Assembly: GCF_000196675.2 (NCBI RefSeq)
Contig: NC_015314.1
Span: 1-64,000 of the forward strand
Source of the DNA: Pseudonocardia benzenivorans CB1190
GTDB taxonomy: Bacteria > Actinomycetota > Actinomycetes > Mycobacteriales > Pseudonocardiaceae
DNA: 64,000 nt
Reading direction: 5' to 3'
The translations under genes were made by a program, and so were the position numbers. The stretch's first letter is position 1. Each line of letters begins with the position of its first letter. A model generated the notes under the pieces. The model was not told where the DNA came from. It did not search any database and was given only the letters and a program-made list of their open reading frames with translations. Positions 18,138-26,722 of this stretch are shown here, in pieces.

Positions 18138-18144
18138 CTCTTTT
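18104..18144 (+). terminator. intrinsic terminator of small RNA copy A
   Basis: GACGGGACAGC (18104-18114) pairs perfectly with GCTGTCCCGTC (18127-18137), followed by CTCTTTT. The 12-nt loop matches the loop of the hairpin at 608-639. Confidence 0.75.
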
Positions 18145-18249
18145 GTGAGTTCTGGATTTCGAACATTTGTTCGATCATGTGGGGTCTTCCTACCTCGACT
18201 GCAGCGGAGAAGGGCGTCGCGATCCGCCGCGACTCGCTCCGCTGAACCC

Positions 18250-18591
18250 GTGACGGCAGCCTGGTCCTACGGCGCGCAACCGCCGGGTGGTGATCCGCTG
18301 CGGCCGGGCGCGGCGCCCGCGGCGATCCGTGCGGCGCTGCTGGAGGAGGACCGTCCCCGGTTCGCTGCGGCCCACGAGCGGGCGCTCGGGGTCGCCCGGG
18401 AGAGCCTGGAGCTCACCGAGCTGTTCCGGTGCCTGGAGCACTGGCGGCGGCTGGCGCTGCTGCAGCGCGACCCGGACCGGTTCGCCTCCATCGCCCGGCG
18501 CGCCGCCGAGCGGCTCACCGGCGACCCGGTCCCGGCCGACGAGCCGCTGGCCCAGACCTGCCGCCGCGCCGGCCTGTACGGGTGTGAGTAG
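18250..18591 (+). CDS. DUF6247-family putative antitoxin, 3' end altered by Tn insertion
   Basis: About 113 residues from the GTG at 18250. The core PLRPGAAPAAIRAALLEEDRPRF, ALGVARESLELTELF and CLEHWRRLALLQRDP matches the actinobacterial DUF6247 family, usually encoded directly before a small RelE-like toxin. The Tn3-family transposon is inserted at the stop codon. Without it the protein would end ...CRRAGL with TAG; now it reads YGCE from the transposon end before a new stop. The presumed toxin gene is on the far side of the transposon at 36495. The antitoxin itself is essentially complete, so it may still neutralise. Confidence 0.65.
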   Translation: MTAAWSYGAQPPGGDPLRPGAAPAAIRAALLEEDRPRFAAAHERALGVARESLELTELFRCLEHWRRLALLQRDPDRFASIARRAAERLTGDPVPADEPLAQTCRRAGLYGCE

Positions 18592-18617
18592 CTGAGGTAC
18601 AGGAAATCCCGGTGAGA
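18579..18617 (+). repeat. left terminal inverted repeat of the Tn3-family transposon
   Basis: Starts CGGGTGTGAGTAG and ends CCCGGTGAGA. It matches the reverse complement of 36432-36470 at 38 of 39 positions. The target duplication CTGTA precedes it. Confidence 0.92.
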
Positions 18618-18710
18618 ACGATCATGGTCGGCTAGCACACCGGCTGGAGGCTCCGCGGGGGTTCCCGGAAAGATCGTTGGACGGGCGTCGGTGCTGGCTA
18701 CGGTCCAGCC

Positions 18711-21700
18711 GTGCCGGTGGAGTTCTTAACTGATGAGCAGGCCGAGGCGTACGGGACGTTCACTGAGGTGCCCACGCGCCCGGAGCTGGAGCGGTTCTTC
18801 TTCCTCGACGATGACGACCGTGATCTGATCGCGCTGCGTCGTACGGACGCGCACCGGCTTGGGATGGCGGTGCAGATCTGCACGGTCCGCTACGTCGGCC
18901 GGTTCCTGGGCGAGGACCCGCTCGCAGTGCCGTGGGAGGCCGTGGAGTACCTCGCCGGGCAGCTCGGCATCGCGGACGCCTCGTGCGTGAAGCGGTACCG
19001 GGAGCGCCGGTCGACGGTCTACGAGCACGCGGCGGAGATCCAGGAGCGGTTCCAGTACCGGGACTTCACCGACCGGCGGTGGGGCCGGGAGTTCCGCGGT
19101 TTCCTGTACGGGCGGGCGTGGACGCACGCCGAGGGGCCGGTGGCCCTCTTCAACCACGCGGTGACGTGGCTGCGCAAGAACCGGGTGCTGCTGCCGGGCG
19201 CCTCGGTGCTGGCCCGGCAGGTGTCGGAGGCCCGCACGGTGGCCGAGCGGCGCCTGTACGAGGCGGTGACGCGGGCCGCGCACCGGGCCGATCCCGCGCT
19301 CTCTCCGACGCTGGCCGGGCTGCTGGTGGTGCCGGAGGGCAAGCGGGTCTCGGAGCTGGAGCGGCTGCGGACGCCGCCGGTGAAGTCGACGGGAACCGCG
19401 ATGGTGCGGGCCATGGAGCGGGTGGGGGAGATCTCGGCGTTCGCGCTGGGCCGGGTGAACCTGTCGCGGGTGCCGGTGAACCGGCTGTCCACGCTGGCCC
19501 GGTACGGGCAGCTGAGCAAGGCGCAGACGATTGAGCGGGCGCCGGAGCCGCGGCGGACCGCACTGCTCACGGCGGTGGTGCGTCAGCTGGAGGCGCAGGC
19601 GGTCGATGACGCGCTGGACCTGTTCGCGGTGCTGATGGCGAACCGGCTGATCAGCCCCGCGCGGCGGGCCTCGGAGCGGGAGCGGTTGGCGATGCTGCCG
19701 CAGTTGGAGAAGGCGGCCCGCATCCTGGCGAAGGCGTCGAAGATCCTCACCCAGGAGCTGGACCTGGTCGCCGAGCACGACGCGGACCTGGACGTGGCCG
19801 CGCTGTGGGCGGCGGTGGAGGAGGCGGTGCCGCGTACGGCGGTGGCCGGGGCGGTCGCGACCGTCGAGGCCCTGGTACCGGAGGACGACGGGTCGGCTGA
19901 GGCGGCGATGCGGGAGAAGCTGGCTCTGCGCTACAACACTGTGCGCCCCTTCCTGGCGCTGCTGGGCGAGTCGGACGCGCTGGACGCGGCCCCGGCCGGG
20001 CGGCGCCTGCTGAAGGCGGTGCGCCGCCTGCCCGCGCTCTCGCGCCGGCGGGTCAAGGACCGGCCGCTGCTGCCCCGCGAGGTCGACGCCGAGCTGGTGC
20101 CCGCGATGTGGAAGCGGGCGGTGTTCTCGAACACCAAGCTGCCGCAGGGCGCGGTCGACCGGGACGCGTACGTGGTGTGCGTGCTGGAGCAGCTGCACCG
20201 CGCGCTGAACCGGCGCGACGTGTTCGCCGCCCCGTCGAACCGGTGGGCCGACCCGCGCGCGAGGCTGTTGGACGGTCCGCGGTGGGAGGCAATGCGCGGG
20301 GACGTGCTGGCGGGCCTGTCCCTGACCGAGGACGCGGGCGAACACCTGGCCCAGCTCACCCGGGGGCTGGATGCGGCGTGGCGGCAGATGGCCGACCGGC
20401 TGGCCGAGGCCGGCGACGACGCGAAGGTGGAGATCGTCGTCCCCGAGGGCGGGGGACGTGCCCGCCTGTCGGTGGACAAGCTCGGCGCGGTGGGCGAACC
20501 GGAGTCCCTGACCTGGCTGAAGGCCACCACGGAGGCGATGCTCCCCAGGATCGATCTGCCGGACCTGTTGTTCGAGGTCCACTCCTGGACCGGGTTCCTT
20601 GACTCCTTCAGGCACGTCTCCGACCGGCGCACCCGCATGGAGGGCCTGCTTGTCTCCCTGGTCGCCCTGCTGGTCTCGCAGAGCTGCAACATCGGCCTGA
20701 CCCCGGTCATCGATCCGCAGAGCAAGGCGCTGACCCGCTCGCGCCTGTCCCACGTCGATCAGAACTATCTGCGAGCCGACACCATCGCCGCGGCGAACGC
20801 CGCGCTCATCACCGCCCAGTCCGCGATCGAGCTGGCCCAGATGTGGGGCGGCGGGCTGCTCGCCTCCGTCGACGGCCTGCGCTTCGTCGTCCCCGTCAAG
20901 AGCATCAACACCGGCCCCTCGCCGAAGTACTACGGCTACAAACGCGGCGTGACCTGGCTCAACGCTGTCAACGACCAGGTTGCGGGGATCGGTGCGATGG
21001 TCGTGCGCGGCACCCCGCGCGACAGCCTCTACACCCTGGACACCCTGCTGAACCTGGACGGCGGGGTGAAGCCGGAGATGGTGGCGACCGACAACGCCTC
21101 GTACAGCGACATGGCCTTCGGCCTGTACAAGATGCTCGGCTTCCGCTTCGCCCCGCGCTTCCGTGACCTCTCGGACCAGCGGTTCTGGCGGGCCGACCTA
21201 CCCGACGGCGAGGGGCCGGCCGCCGGGTACGGGCCGCTGGAGGCCGTGGCCTGCAACAAGGTCAACCTCAAGCGGATCGCCACGCACTGGCCGGACATGC
21301 TCCGGGTGGCCGGGTCGCTCATCACCAACCAGGTCCGGGCCTACGACCTGCTGCGGATGTTCGGCCGTGAGGGCCACCCCACCCCGCTCGGTGCCGCGTT
21401 CGCCGAGTACGGGCGGATCGACAAGACCATGCACCTGCTCGCCTTGGTCGATCCCGTTGACGACACCTACCGGCGGCTGATGAACCGGCAGCTCACCGTG
21501 CAGGAGTCCCGCCACCGGCTCGCCCGCGCGATCTGCCACGGCGGCCGGGGCCAGATCCGCCAGGCGTACCGCGAGGGCCAGGAGGACCAACTCGCCGCTC
21601 TCGGCCTGGTCCTCAACGCCGTGGTCCTGTGGAACACCCGCTACCTGGACGCCGCCGTCGCACAGCTCCGCGCGGAGGGCCACGACATCAAGGATGAGGA

Positions 21701-21914
21701 CGTCGCCCGGCTCTCCCCGCTCAAGGACCGGCACATCAACTTCCTGGGCCGCTACCTGTTCAACATCAAGGCCAGCGGCCCCGGCCGCGGACTGCGCCCC
21801 TTCCGCGACCCCGACGCCGCCGAAGACGGCGAGGACGAGGAAAGGGGAGTGTCCGATCTTCGGTGTAACTGGTCTGTAGCTCCGGGCGTGTCCCGGGGGA
21901 AGGACCACCAATGA
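18711..21914 (+). CDS. tnpA: Tn3-family transposase, last codons replaced by an IS end
   Basis: Reads 1067 residues from the GTG at 18711. The N-terminal DUF4158 region (EFLTDEQAEAYGTF) and the C-terminal DDE domain are clear: LLASVDGLRFVVP (first Asp), MVATDNASYSDM (second Asp) and a Glu in the LRMFGREGHPTPLG segment. It cuts at the 39-bp ends and forms the cointegrate resolved by the resolvase. The native protein would be 1045 residues ending GEDEES. An IS256 element entered at codon 1045 and substitutes 23 foreign residues. The catalytic domain is untouched, so activity may persist. Confidence 0.93.
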   Translation: MPVEFLTDEQAEAYGTFTEVPTRPELERFFFLDDDDRDLIALRRTDAHRLGMAVQICTVRYVGRFLGEDPLAVPWEAVEYLAGQLGIADASCVKRYRERRSTVYEHAAEIQERFQYRDFTDRRWGREFRGFLYGRAWTHAEGPVALFNHAVTWLRKNRVLLPGASVLARQVSEARTVAERRLYEAVTRAAHRADPALSPTLAGLLVVPEGKRVSELERLRTPPVKSTGTAMVRAMERVGEISAFALGRVNLSRVPVNRLSTLARYGQLSKAQTIERAPEPRRTALLTAVVRQLEAQAVDDALDLFAVLMANRLISPARRASERERLAMLPQLEKAARILAKASKILTQELDLVAEHDADLDVAALWAAVEEAVPRTAVAGAVATVEALVPEDDGSAEAAMREKLALRYNTVRPFLALLGESDALDAAPAGRRLLKAVRRLPALSRRRVKDRPLLPREVDAELVPAMWKRAVFSNTKLPQGAVDRDAYVVCVLEQLHRALNRRDVFAAPSNRWADPRARLLDGPRWEAMRGDVLAGLSLTEDAGEHLAQLTRGLDAAWRQMADRLAEAGDDAKVEIVVPEGGGRARLSVDKLGAVGEPESLTWLKATTEAMLPRIDLPDLLFEVHSWTGFLDSFRHVSDRRTRMEGLLVSLVALLVSQSCNIGLTPVIDPQSKALTRSRLSHVDQNYLRADTIAAANAALITAQSAIELAQMWGGGLLASVDGLRFVVPVKSINTGPSPKYYGYKRGVTWLNAVNDQVAGIGAMVVRGTPRDSLYTLDTLLNLDGGVKPEMVATDNASYSDMAFGLYKMLGFRFAPRFRDLSDQRFWRADLPDGEGPAAGYGPLEAVACNKVNLKRIATHWPDMLRVAGSLITNQVRAYDLLRMFGREGHPTPLGAAFAEYGRIDKTMHLLALVDPVDDTYRRLMNRQLTVQESRHRLARAICHGGRGQIRQAYREGQEDQLAALGLVLNAVVLWNTRYLDAAVAQLRAEGHDIKDEDVARLSPLKDRHINFLGRYLFNIKASGPGRGLRPFRDPDAAEDGEDEERGVSDLRCNWSVAPGVSRGKDHQ

Positions 21915-21940
21915 CACCCTCTGTGTCAACCTCAAGATCG

Positions 21941-23252
21941 TCAGGCTGCGGTCGGTGGGTTGAGTTGGCGGGCTGCCCCGCCATGGCGGGCGGGGTCGTA
22001 GGGCTGTCCGTTGTTCCAGCAGCGCCAGATCACTCGAACCCAGGCTCTGGCGAGGATCCGGATCGCGTGCGGATGGTCCTTGCCGCCGGCGATAGCTCGC
22101 CGGTAGATGCCGGCGGCCCAGGGACTGGAGTGGCGGGAATTGTCGGCGAAGGTGGTCAACGCGACGCGCAGCCGCTTGTTACAGGCCCAACGGAAACTCA
22201 CCGCGTGGTGCTTGCCCGACGCGCGGGTGACCGGGACCAGCCCGGCGAGGGCAGCGATGGCATCCGGTCCGGAGTAGGCGTCGGTTTCGGCGAGCTCAGC
22301 GCGGATCTGGGCGGCGTTGACCAGTCCGGCGCGGGGGAAGCTGGTGAACACCTTTCCGTCGGGGTGGGCGTGCAGGTGCGCGGCGTTGGACCGGTCGAGG
22401 TCCTTGATCGCTGTGTTGAGCGCGGTCAGGACCGCGATCAGGGCGAGGACGGCGTCGCGCAGCGCGTCGGACACGACTGCGCCGCTGACACCGGCCGGTG
22501 CGGCGCGCAGCCGGGTGAGCAGCTCGGCGGGGCTGCGACGTCCGGAGTAGCCGTGCTTGATGCAGAACGCCGCCATCCGCTTCTCCCCGAGGTGCGCGGC
22601 ATGATCGGGGGTCGGATAGCGGTGAAGGAACGCCAGACTGATCGCCGAGGTCACCTCGGCGAAGATCTCCTTCGCCCCCGGGCCAGGCCGTGTCCAGCAG
22701 CGCGGCGAGCTGGTTGCCCGCCGCGACACGGGCGGCGACCAGATCCGAGCGGGTGCGCGACACCAGACGCAGCGCGCGGGTGTCCTCGGACAGGGGGGTC
22801 GCCGCCCGCAGCCGATGCGCGCGCAGACGCAGGTACTCGGCGATCACGTGAGCGTCACCGGGATCAGACTTCGCCCCGGAGATCACCTCACCCTCACGCC
22901 AGGTCTTGATCGCGTTCGGCTTCACCGCCACCACCGGGTAGCCGGCGGCGAGCAGCGCGTCGACCAGCCGCCCGTCCGGGCGCTCGATGGCCACCGGCAC
23001 CCCGCCCGGCTCACCCAGCTTGGCGAGTCGGCGGATCAGACCGGTGAACCCCGCCGCGGTGTGCTCCACGCCGAACCCGGTGACTCGACGCCCGGACGAG
23101 TCGAGAACGCATACCGCATGGTTCGTCGCGGCCCAGTCGATCCCCACGAAGTACTCGGCACCCACCAGCGACACGTTCGTCGCCTTCCTGTCCACAGTGG
23201 GCAGGACACGGTCGAGAGCCCGGCCCCGAGTCGAGTGGTCACTGACCGGCAC
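21941..23252 (-). pseudogene. IS110-family DEDD transposase (copy b), frameshifted
   Basis: The N-terminal domain shows EYFVGIDWAATNHAV (Asp), VAIERPDGRLVDALL (Glu) and SGAKSDPGDAHVIAEY (Asp pair). The C-terminal domain shows SGPDAIAALAGLVPVTRASG and RWACNKRLRVAL. The two halves are in different frames because of one extra base in the C run at 22675-22679 (after LLDTAWPG). With it removed, a single frame of about 430 residues runs to the stop at 21941. It differs clearly from the IS110 transposase at 9.8-10.9 kb, so it belongs to another subgroup. Confidence 0.85.
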
Positions 23253-23419
23253 TCAACACCGCAGCAGCCCTCTGTCGTCGATCTCAGACCGGGCAGGAAC
23301 CGGGGGCGGCAGTGTCATCGCGGCCGTCTCACGGCGACCGACGCGGGCCGTCACCCCGGCTCCCGACCGTTTCCTACCACAGAGGCCCTCATGACCCCCG
23401 CACAGAAGAGGGTGGACCA
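23253..23419 (-). ncRNA. candidate IS110 bridge RNA region (copy b)
   Basis: Non-coding 5' region of the element. Reading the minus strand, GCGTCGGTC (23344-23336) resembles the target sequence next to the insertion (GTGTCGGTC), and further along ACAGAGGG (23275-23268) is identical to an 8-mer near the element's far end (21924-21917). The order target-guide then donor-guide is the same as in copy a. These matches are short, so each alone could be chance. Confidence 0.4.
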
Positions 23420-24697
23420 GTGACCGACACGATCGAGCCCATGCCGCGGGCTCGGATTGATCACCAGCAGTTCGCTCAGCAGTTGGTGGAGGCCGCCAAG
23501 GCCGACGGGGTGGAGCTCGTCGGCCCGGACGGGCTGCTCACCGGGCTGACCAAAACAGTGCTCGAGACCGCCCTGGAAGCCGAGCTCAGCGAGCACCTGG
23601 GCTATGACCGCCACGACCCGGCCGGGCGCGACGGCGGGAACTCCCGCAACGGCACCCGCACCAAGACCGTGCTCACCGAGATCGGCCCGGTCGAGATCGA
23701 GGTGCCGCGCGACCGCGACGCCAGCTTCGAGCCTCAGATCGTGCGCAAGCGCCAACGCCGCCTGGACGGGATCGACGAGATCGTGCTGTCGCTGACCGCC
23801 CGCGGCCTGACCACCGGGGAGGTGGCCGCGCACTTCGCCGAGGTCTACGGGGCCAAGGTCTCCAAGGACACCATCTCGAGGATCACCGACAAGGTCCTCG
23901 ACGAGCTGGGCGAGTGGCAGAACCGCCCGCTCGACGCCGTCTATCCGGTGCTGTTCATCGACGCTCTCTACGTCAAAGTCCGCGACGGGCAGGTCACCAA
24001 CCGGCCCTTCTACGTGGTCATCGGGGTGACCGTGGACGGGCAGCGCGACATCCTCGGGATCTGGGCCGGCGAGGGCGGCACCGGTGGGGAGGGCGCGAAG
24101 TTCTGGCTGCAGGTTCTGACCGAGATCAAAAACCGCGGGGTCGGCGATGTGTGCATCGCCGTCTGCGACGGCCTGAAGGGCCTGCCCGAGGCGATCACCA
24201 CCGCCTGGCCGCAGGCGGTGGTGCAGACGTGTGTGTTGCACCTGATCCGCAACACCTTCCGCTACGCCTCCCGGCGCTACTGGGAGCAGCTGGCCAAGGA
24301 CCTGCGCCCGGTCTACACCGCCCCGACCGAGGCCGCGGCCCAGGCCCGGTTCGCCGAGTTCGCCGAGACCTGGGGCGGGCAGTATCCGGCGATCATCGCG
24401 CTGTGGCGGGCGGCGTGGTCGGAGTTCGTGCCGTTCCTGGACTACGACGTGGAGATCCGCAAGGTCATCTGCTCCACGAATGCGATCGAGTCGCTCAACG
24501 CCCGCTACCGGCGGGCGATCAAGGCCCGGGGGCACTTCCCGACCGAGCAGGCCGCGCTGAAGTGCCTCTACCTGGTCACCCGCTCACTCGACCCCACCGG
24601 GAAGGGCCGAACCCGCTGGGCGATGCGCTGGAAGCCGGCCCTGAACGCCTTCGCGATCACCTTCGCCGGCCGTATCGTCCCCAGCAACGGAAACTAG
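23420..24697 (+). CDS. IS256-family transposase (copy b), start codon supplied by the IS110 insertion
   Basis: 425 residues, identical from TDTIEPMPRARIDHQQ onward to copy c. Mutator-type transposase with DDE residues in FIDALYVKVRDG, CDGLKGLPEAI and the Glu near NAIESLNARYRRA. Here the ATG of the native gene has been displaced and the GTG formed at the IS110 junction (ACCAGTGACC) is the first usable start, so the protein could still be made if a promoter lies in the IS110 end. The native promoter and ribosome binding site are now 1.5 kb away. Confidence 0.9.
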   Translation: MTDTIEPMPRARIDHQQFAQQLVEAAKADGVELVGPDGLLTGLTKTVLETALEAELSEHLGYDRHDPAGRDGGNSRNGTRTKTVLTEIGPVEIEVPRDRDASFEPQIVRKRQRRLDGIDEIVLSLTARGLTTGEVAAHFAEVYGAKVSKDTISRITDKVLDELGEWQNRPLDAVYPVLFIDALYVKVRDGQVTNRPFYVVIGVTVDGQRDILGIWAGEGGTGGEGAKFWLQVLTEIKNRGVGDVCIAVCDGLKGLPEAITTAWPQAVVQTCVLHLIRNTFRYASRRYWEQLAKDLRPVYTAPTEAAAQARFAEFAETWGGQYPAIIALWRAAWSEFVPFLDYDVEIRKVICSTNAIESLNARYRRAIKARGHFPTEQAALKCLYLVTRSLDPTGKGRTRWAMRWKPALNAFAITFAGRIVPSNGN

Positions 24698-24748
24698 CCG
24701 CCACCCCGGCCAGTTACACCGTTCCTCTGACACTCCCGAGGAAAGCTG

Positions 24749-24780
24749 AGGGCCCCGGCGTCGGTCGACGCCGGGGCCCT
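24749..24780 (+). terminator. strong hairpin after tnpA
   Basis: A perfect 15-bp inverted repeat (AGGGCCCCGGCGTCG at 24749-24763 with its complement at 24766-24780). Originally it directly followed the tnpA stop. It also lies at the 3' side of the convergent efflux gene, so it can serve both. There is no long T run. Confidence 0.65.
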
Positions 24781-24801
24781 GTGTGAGTGCGGGCAGTCAG
24801 G

Positions 24802-25524
24802 TCAGTTGCAGCAGTCGCAGCCCGGCTGGCAGCCGCACGCGTCCTCCTTGGCGCCGGCGGACGGCACCACCGCAGCGCCGGTGGGTGCGCAGCATCCCTT
24901 GCCCTGCCAGGCGTCGCGGCCTTCCTTGAAGGCGATGGCGGCGATGACCAAGGCGGCGATCGGGTCGGCCCAGGACCAGCCGAGGGTGGCGTTCAGGACC
25001 AGGCCGAGCAGCAGCACGGCCGACAGGTAGGTACACAGGAGCGTCTGCTTGGAGTCCGCGACCGCGGAGGCGGAGCCGAGTTCCCGCCCGGCGCGGCGCT
25101 GGGCGGCGGACAGGAACGGCATGATCGCCAGCGACAGGGCGGCGATGACGATGCCGGGGATCGACCGCTCTGCCTCCCCGGTGCCGGTGAGCGCGCGGAC
25201 GGCGTCGACGGAGACGTACGCGGCGAGCGCAAAGAAGGAGACAGCGATGATCCGCAGGGTGCGCTGCTCGCGGGCCTCGCGTACGGCGTGGTCGCGGGCG
25301 GAGAACTGCCAGGCGACCGCGGCGGCCGAGGAGACCTCGATGACCGAGTCGAGGCCGAAGCCGATCAGCGCGGTGGAGGAGGCGAGGGTGCCCGCTGTGA
25401 TGGCGACGACCGCCTCGATGACGTTGTAGGTGATCGTGGCCGCGACCAGCAGGCGTATCCGCCGGGCGAGGACGTCGCGGCGGGCCGGGGAGGGCCCGAG
25501 GGATATCGATATCTCGGCGGCCAT
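24802..25524 (-). CDS. cation diffusion facilitator-like metal efflux transporter
   Basis: About 240 residues from MAAEISISLG. Five to six hydrophobic segments and GFGLDSVIEVSSAAAV, where the Asp-bearing TM helix typical of cation-efflux (CDF-like) proteins lies, then ADSKQTLLCTYLSAVLLLGL and a second WADPIAALVIAAIA helix. The tail is rich in Cys (GKGCCAPTG, EDACGCQPGCDCCN), a probable metal-binding end. It starts two bases after the stop of the CmtR-like repressor and is evidently controlled by it. Cd, Pb or Zn export from the cytoplasm is likely. It is shorter than full CDF proteins and lacks their usual C-terminal domain. Confidence 0.8.
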   Translation of the reverse strand: MAAEISISLGPSPARRDVLARRIRLLVAATITYNVIEAVVAITAGTLASSTALIGFGLDSVIEVSSAAAVAWQFSARDHAVREAREQRTLRIIAVSFFALAAYVSVDAVRALTGTGEAERSIPGIVIAALSLAIMPFLSAAQRRAGRELGSASAVADSKQTLLCTYLSAVLLLGLVLNATLGWSWADPIAALVIAAIAFKEGRDAWQGKGCCAPTGAAVVPSAGAKEDACGCQPGCDCCN

Positions 25525-25525
25525 C

Positions 25526-25861
25526 TCAGCAGCAGCCCTTCTCGTCGGCGTCGACGCACGTCCGGTCGGTCTCGACGGCCACCACGGCGGTGCGCAGGTC
25601 GTCGAGTGCGTGGCCGAGGCGTTCGTCGGCCAGTTCGTAGCGGGTGCGGCGGCCGTCGGGGACGGTGACGGCCAGGCCGCAGTCGCGCAGGCACGCGAGG
25701 TGGTTGGACAGCCGGGTGCGGGAGACGCCGAGGGCGTCGGCGAGGTCGGCGGGGTAGGCAGGGGCGTCGCGCAGGGCGAGCAGGATGCGGCAGCGGATCG
25801 GGTCGGCGAGCGCGCGGCCGAACCGGGCCAGCACCTCGATGTCGGAAGCAACAGTCAGCAC
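25526..25861 (-). CDS. cmtR: CmtR-type ArsR-family Cd/Pb-sensing repressor
   Basis: Encodes 111 residues from the GTG at 25861. With this start, cysteines fall at 57 and 61 (NHLACLRDCG) and at 102 (ETDRTC), the three metal-ligand positions known from mycobacterial CmtR, which supports both start and identity. The winged HTH is DLADALGVSRTRLSNHLACL. It should leave its operator on binding Cd(II) or Pb(II) and release the downstream efflux gene. A perfect 14-bp palindrome lies 20 bp upstream. The C-terminus adds ADEKGCC. Confidence 0.88.
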   Translation of the reverse strand: MLTVASDIEVLARFGRALADPIRCRILLALRDAPAYPADLADALGVSRTRLSNHLACLRDCGLAVTVPDGRRTRYELADERLGHALDDLRTAVVAVETDRTCVDADEKGCC

Positions 25862-25880
25862 ACCACGACAGTACATCTCA

Positions 25881-25894
25881 TCCTGAATTCAGGA
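25881..25894. promoter_or_regulatory. probable CmtR operator palindrome
   Basis: TCCTGAATTCAGGA, a perfect dyad just upstream of the repressor start. Its position fits autoregulation of the repressor-efflux operon. Confidence 0.65.
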
Positions 25895-26053
25895 AACCTT
25901 GGATCGTTTCGACGGTGCCGATCTTCAAAAAACCTTCGTTTATTGACGATCATGAAACCAATCCGCACGGACCCCGGATCGCCTTCAAAAACTCCTTCAA
26001 AAACCTCGGTGCTTCAACAACCTCCGATCACCGTTTCTTGAGAAGATCCGGGG
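25895..26053. other. possible res recombination region
   Basis: This 159-bp stretch before the resolvase is clearly richer in A and T than its surroundings and contains CTTCAAAAA three times (near 25924, 25984 and 25996) plus TGACGATCATGAAA. Tn3 resolvases bind a multi-subsite res region directly upstream of their gene, so this is the expected place. Exact subsites and the crossover dinucleotide were not resolved. Confidence 0.45.
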
Positions 26054-26722
26054 GTGAGCGCGCCCCTGAAACCCTCCGAACTCCTTCTCGCCGAACCCGC
26101 CGTACGCACCGACATCAAGATCGGTTACGCCCGGGTCTCCACCGGCGGGCAGAAACTCGACCGCCAGCTCGACGCGCTCAACGCGGCCGGCTGCCGCCGG
26201 ATCTTCGCGGACAAAAAGTCCGGCAAGAACGACCTGCGCCCCGAGCTCAAGGCGTGCCACGCCTTCCTCGCGAGCGGGGACACCCTCGTCGTCCCCTCCC
26301 TCGACCGCTACGGCCGCTCCCTCAAAGACCTCGTGACGATGGTCGCTGAGCTGCGCGAGCAAGGGGTCGGCTTCACCTCGCTGCACGAGAACCTCGACAC
26401 CACCACCCCGGGCGGGCGCCTGATCTTCCACGTCTTCGCCGCCCTGGCGGAGTTCATCCGCGAACTCATCGTCGCCGGCACCAACGAGGGCCTGGCCGCC
26501 GCCCGCGCCCGCGGCCGCACCGGCGGACGCCCCACCGTCATCACACCCGAGCTCATCCGCGCGGCCCGCGACATGCTGCCCAACCCGGAGAACAGCATCG
26601 AGTCCATCGCCAAGCTGCTGGGCGTCTCCGCCGGCACCCTCTACAACCACATCCCCGACCTGCGCGAACTCCGCACCTCCCGCGTCCCGCGTCAACTGGA
26701 AGGCAGCACCGGCCCCGCCTGA
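26054..26722 (+). CDS. tnpR: serine resolvase of the Tn3-family transposon
   Basis: Encodes 222 residues from GTG. The N-terminal catalytic domain has KIGYARVSTGGQKLDRQLDAL with the nucleophilic Ser in RVST, SLDRYGRSLKDLV with the conserved Arg residues and GRLIFHVFAALAEFIREL. The C-terminal HTH is NSIESIAKLLGVSAGTLYNHI. A roughly 20-residue N-terminal extension is unusual but tolerable. It resolves cointegrates at res, probably in the AT-richer segment just upstream. It is separated from tnpA by the IS256 copy and the efflux operon. Confidence 0.92.
   Translation: MSAPLKPSELLLAEPAVRTDIKIGYARVSTGGQKLDRQLDALNAAGCRRIFADKKSGKNDLRPELKACHAFLASGDTLVVPSLDRYGRSLKDLVTMVAELREQGVGFTSLHENLDTTTPGGRLIFHVFAALAEFIRELIVAGTNEGLAAARARGRTGGRPTVITPELIRAARDMLPNPENSIESIAKLLGVSAGTLYNHIPDLRELRTSRVPRQLEGSTGPA

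Larger units (their letters stand above)
21916..23419 (-). mobile_element. IS110-family element (copy b) within IS256 copy b
   Basis: Copy c of the IS256 element supplies the uninterrupted sequence: ACCACCAATGACCGACACG near its start codon. In copy b this reads ...CCACCAATGAC, then 1.5 kb, then AGTGACCGACACG, so TGAC is present at both joints. The inserted DNA holds an IS110-family transposase and a 167-bp non-coding 5' region. It removes the ATG from the IS256 transposase and supplies a GTG in its place. Confidence 0.82.
21845..24737 (+). mobile_element. IS256-family element (copy b), carrying an IS110 element
   Basis: Begins GGGAGTGTCCGATCTTCGG and ends with the related inverted end CACTCCC at 24731-24737. 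The 8-bp target duplication GAGGAAAG lies at 21837-21844 and 24738-24745 and shows insertion into the last codons of tnpA. An IS110 element is inserted just behind the original transposase start codon. The transposase is identical to that of copy c. Confidence 0.88.
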
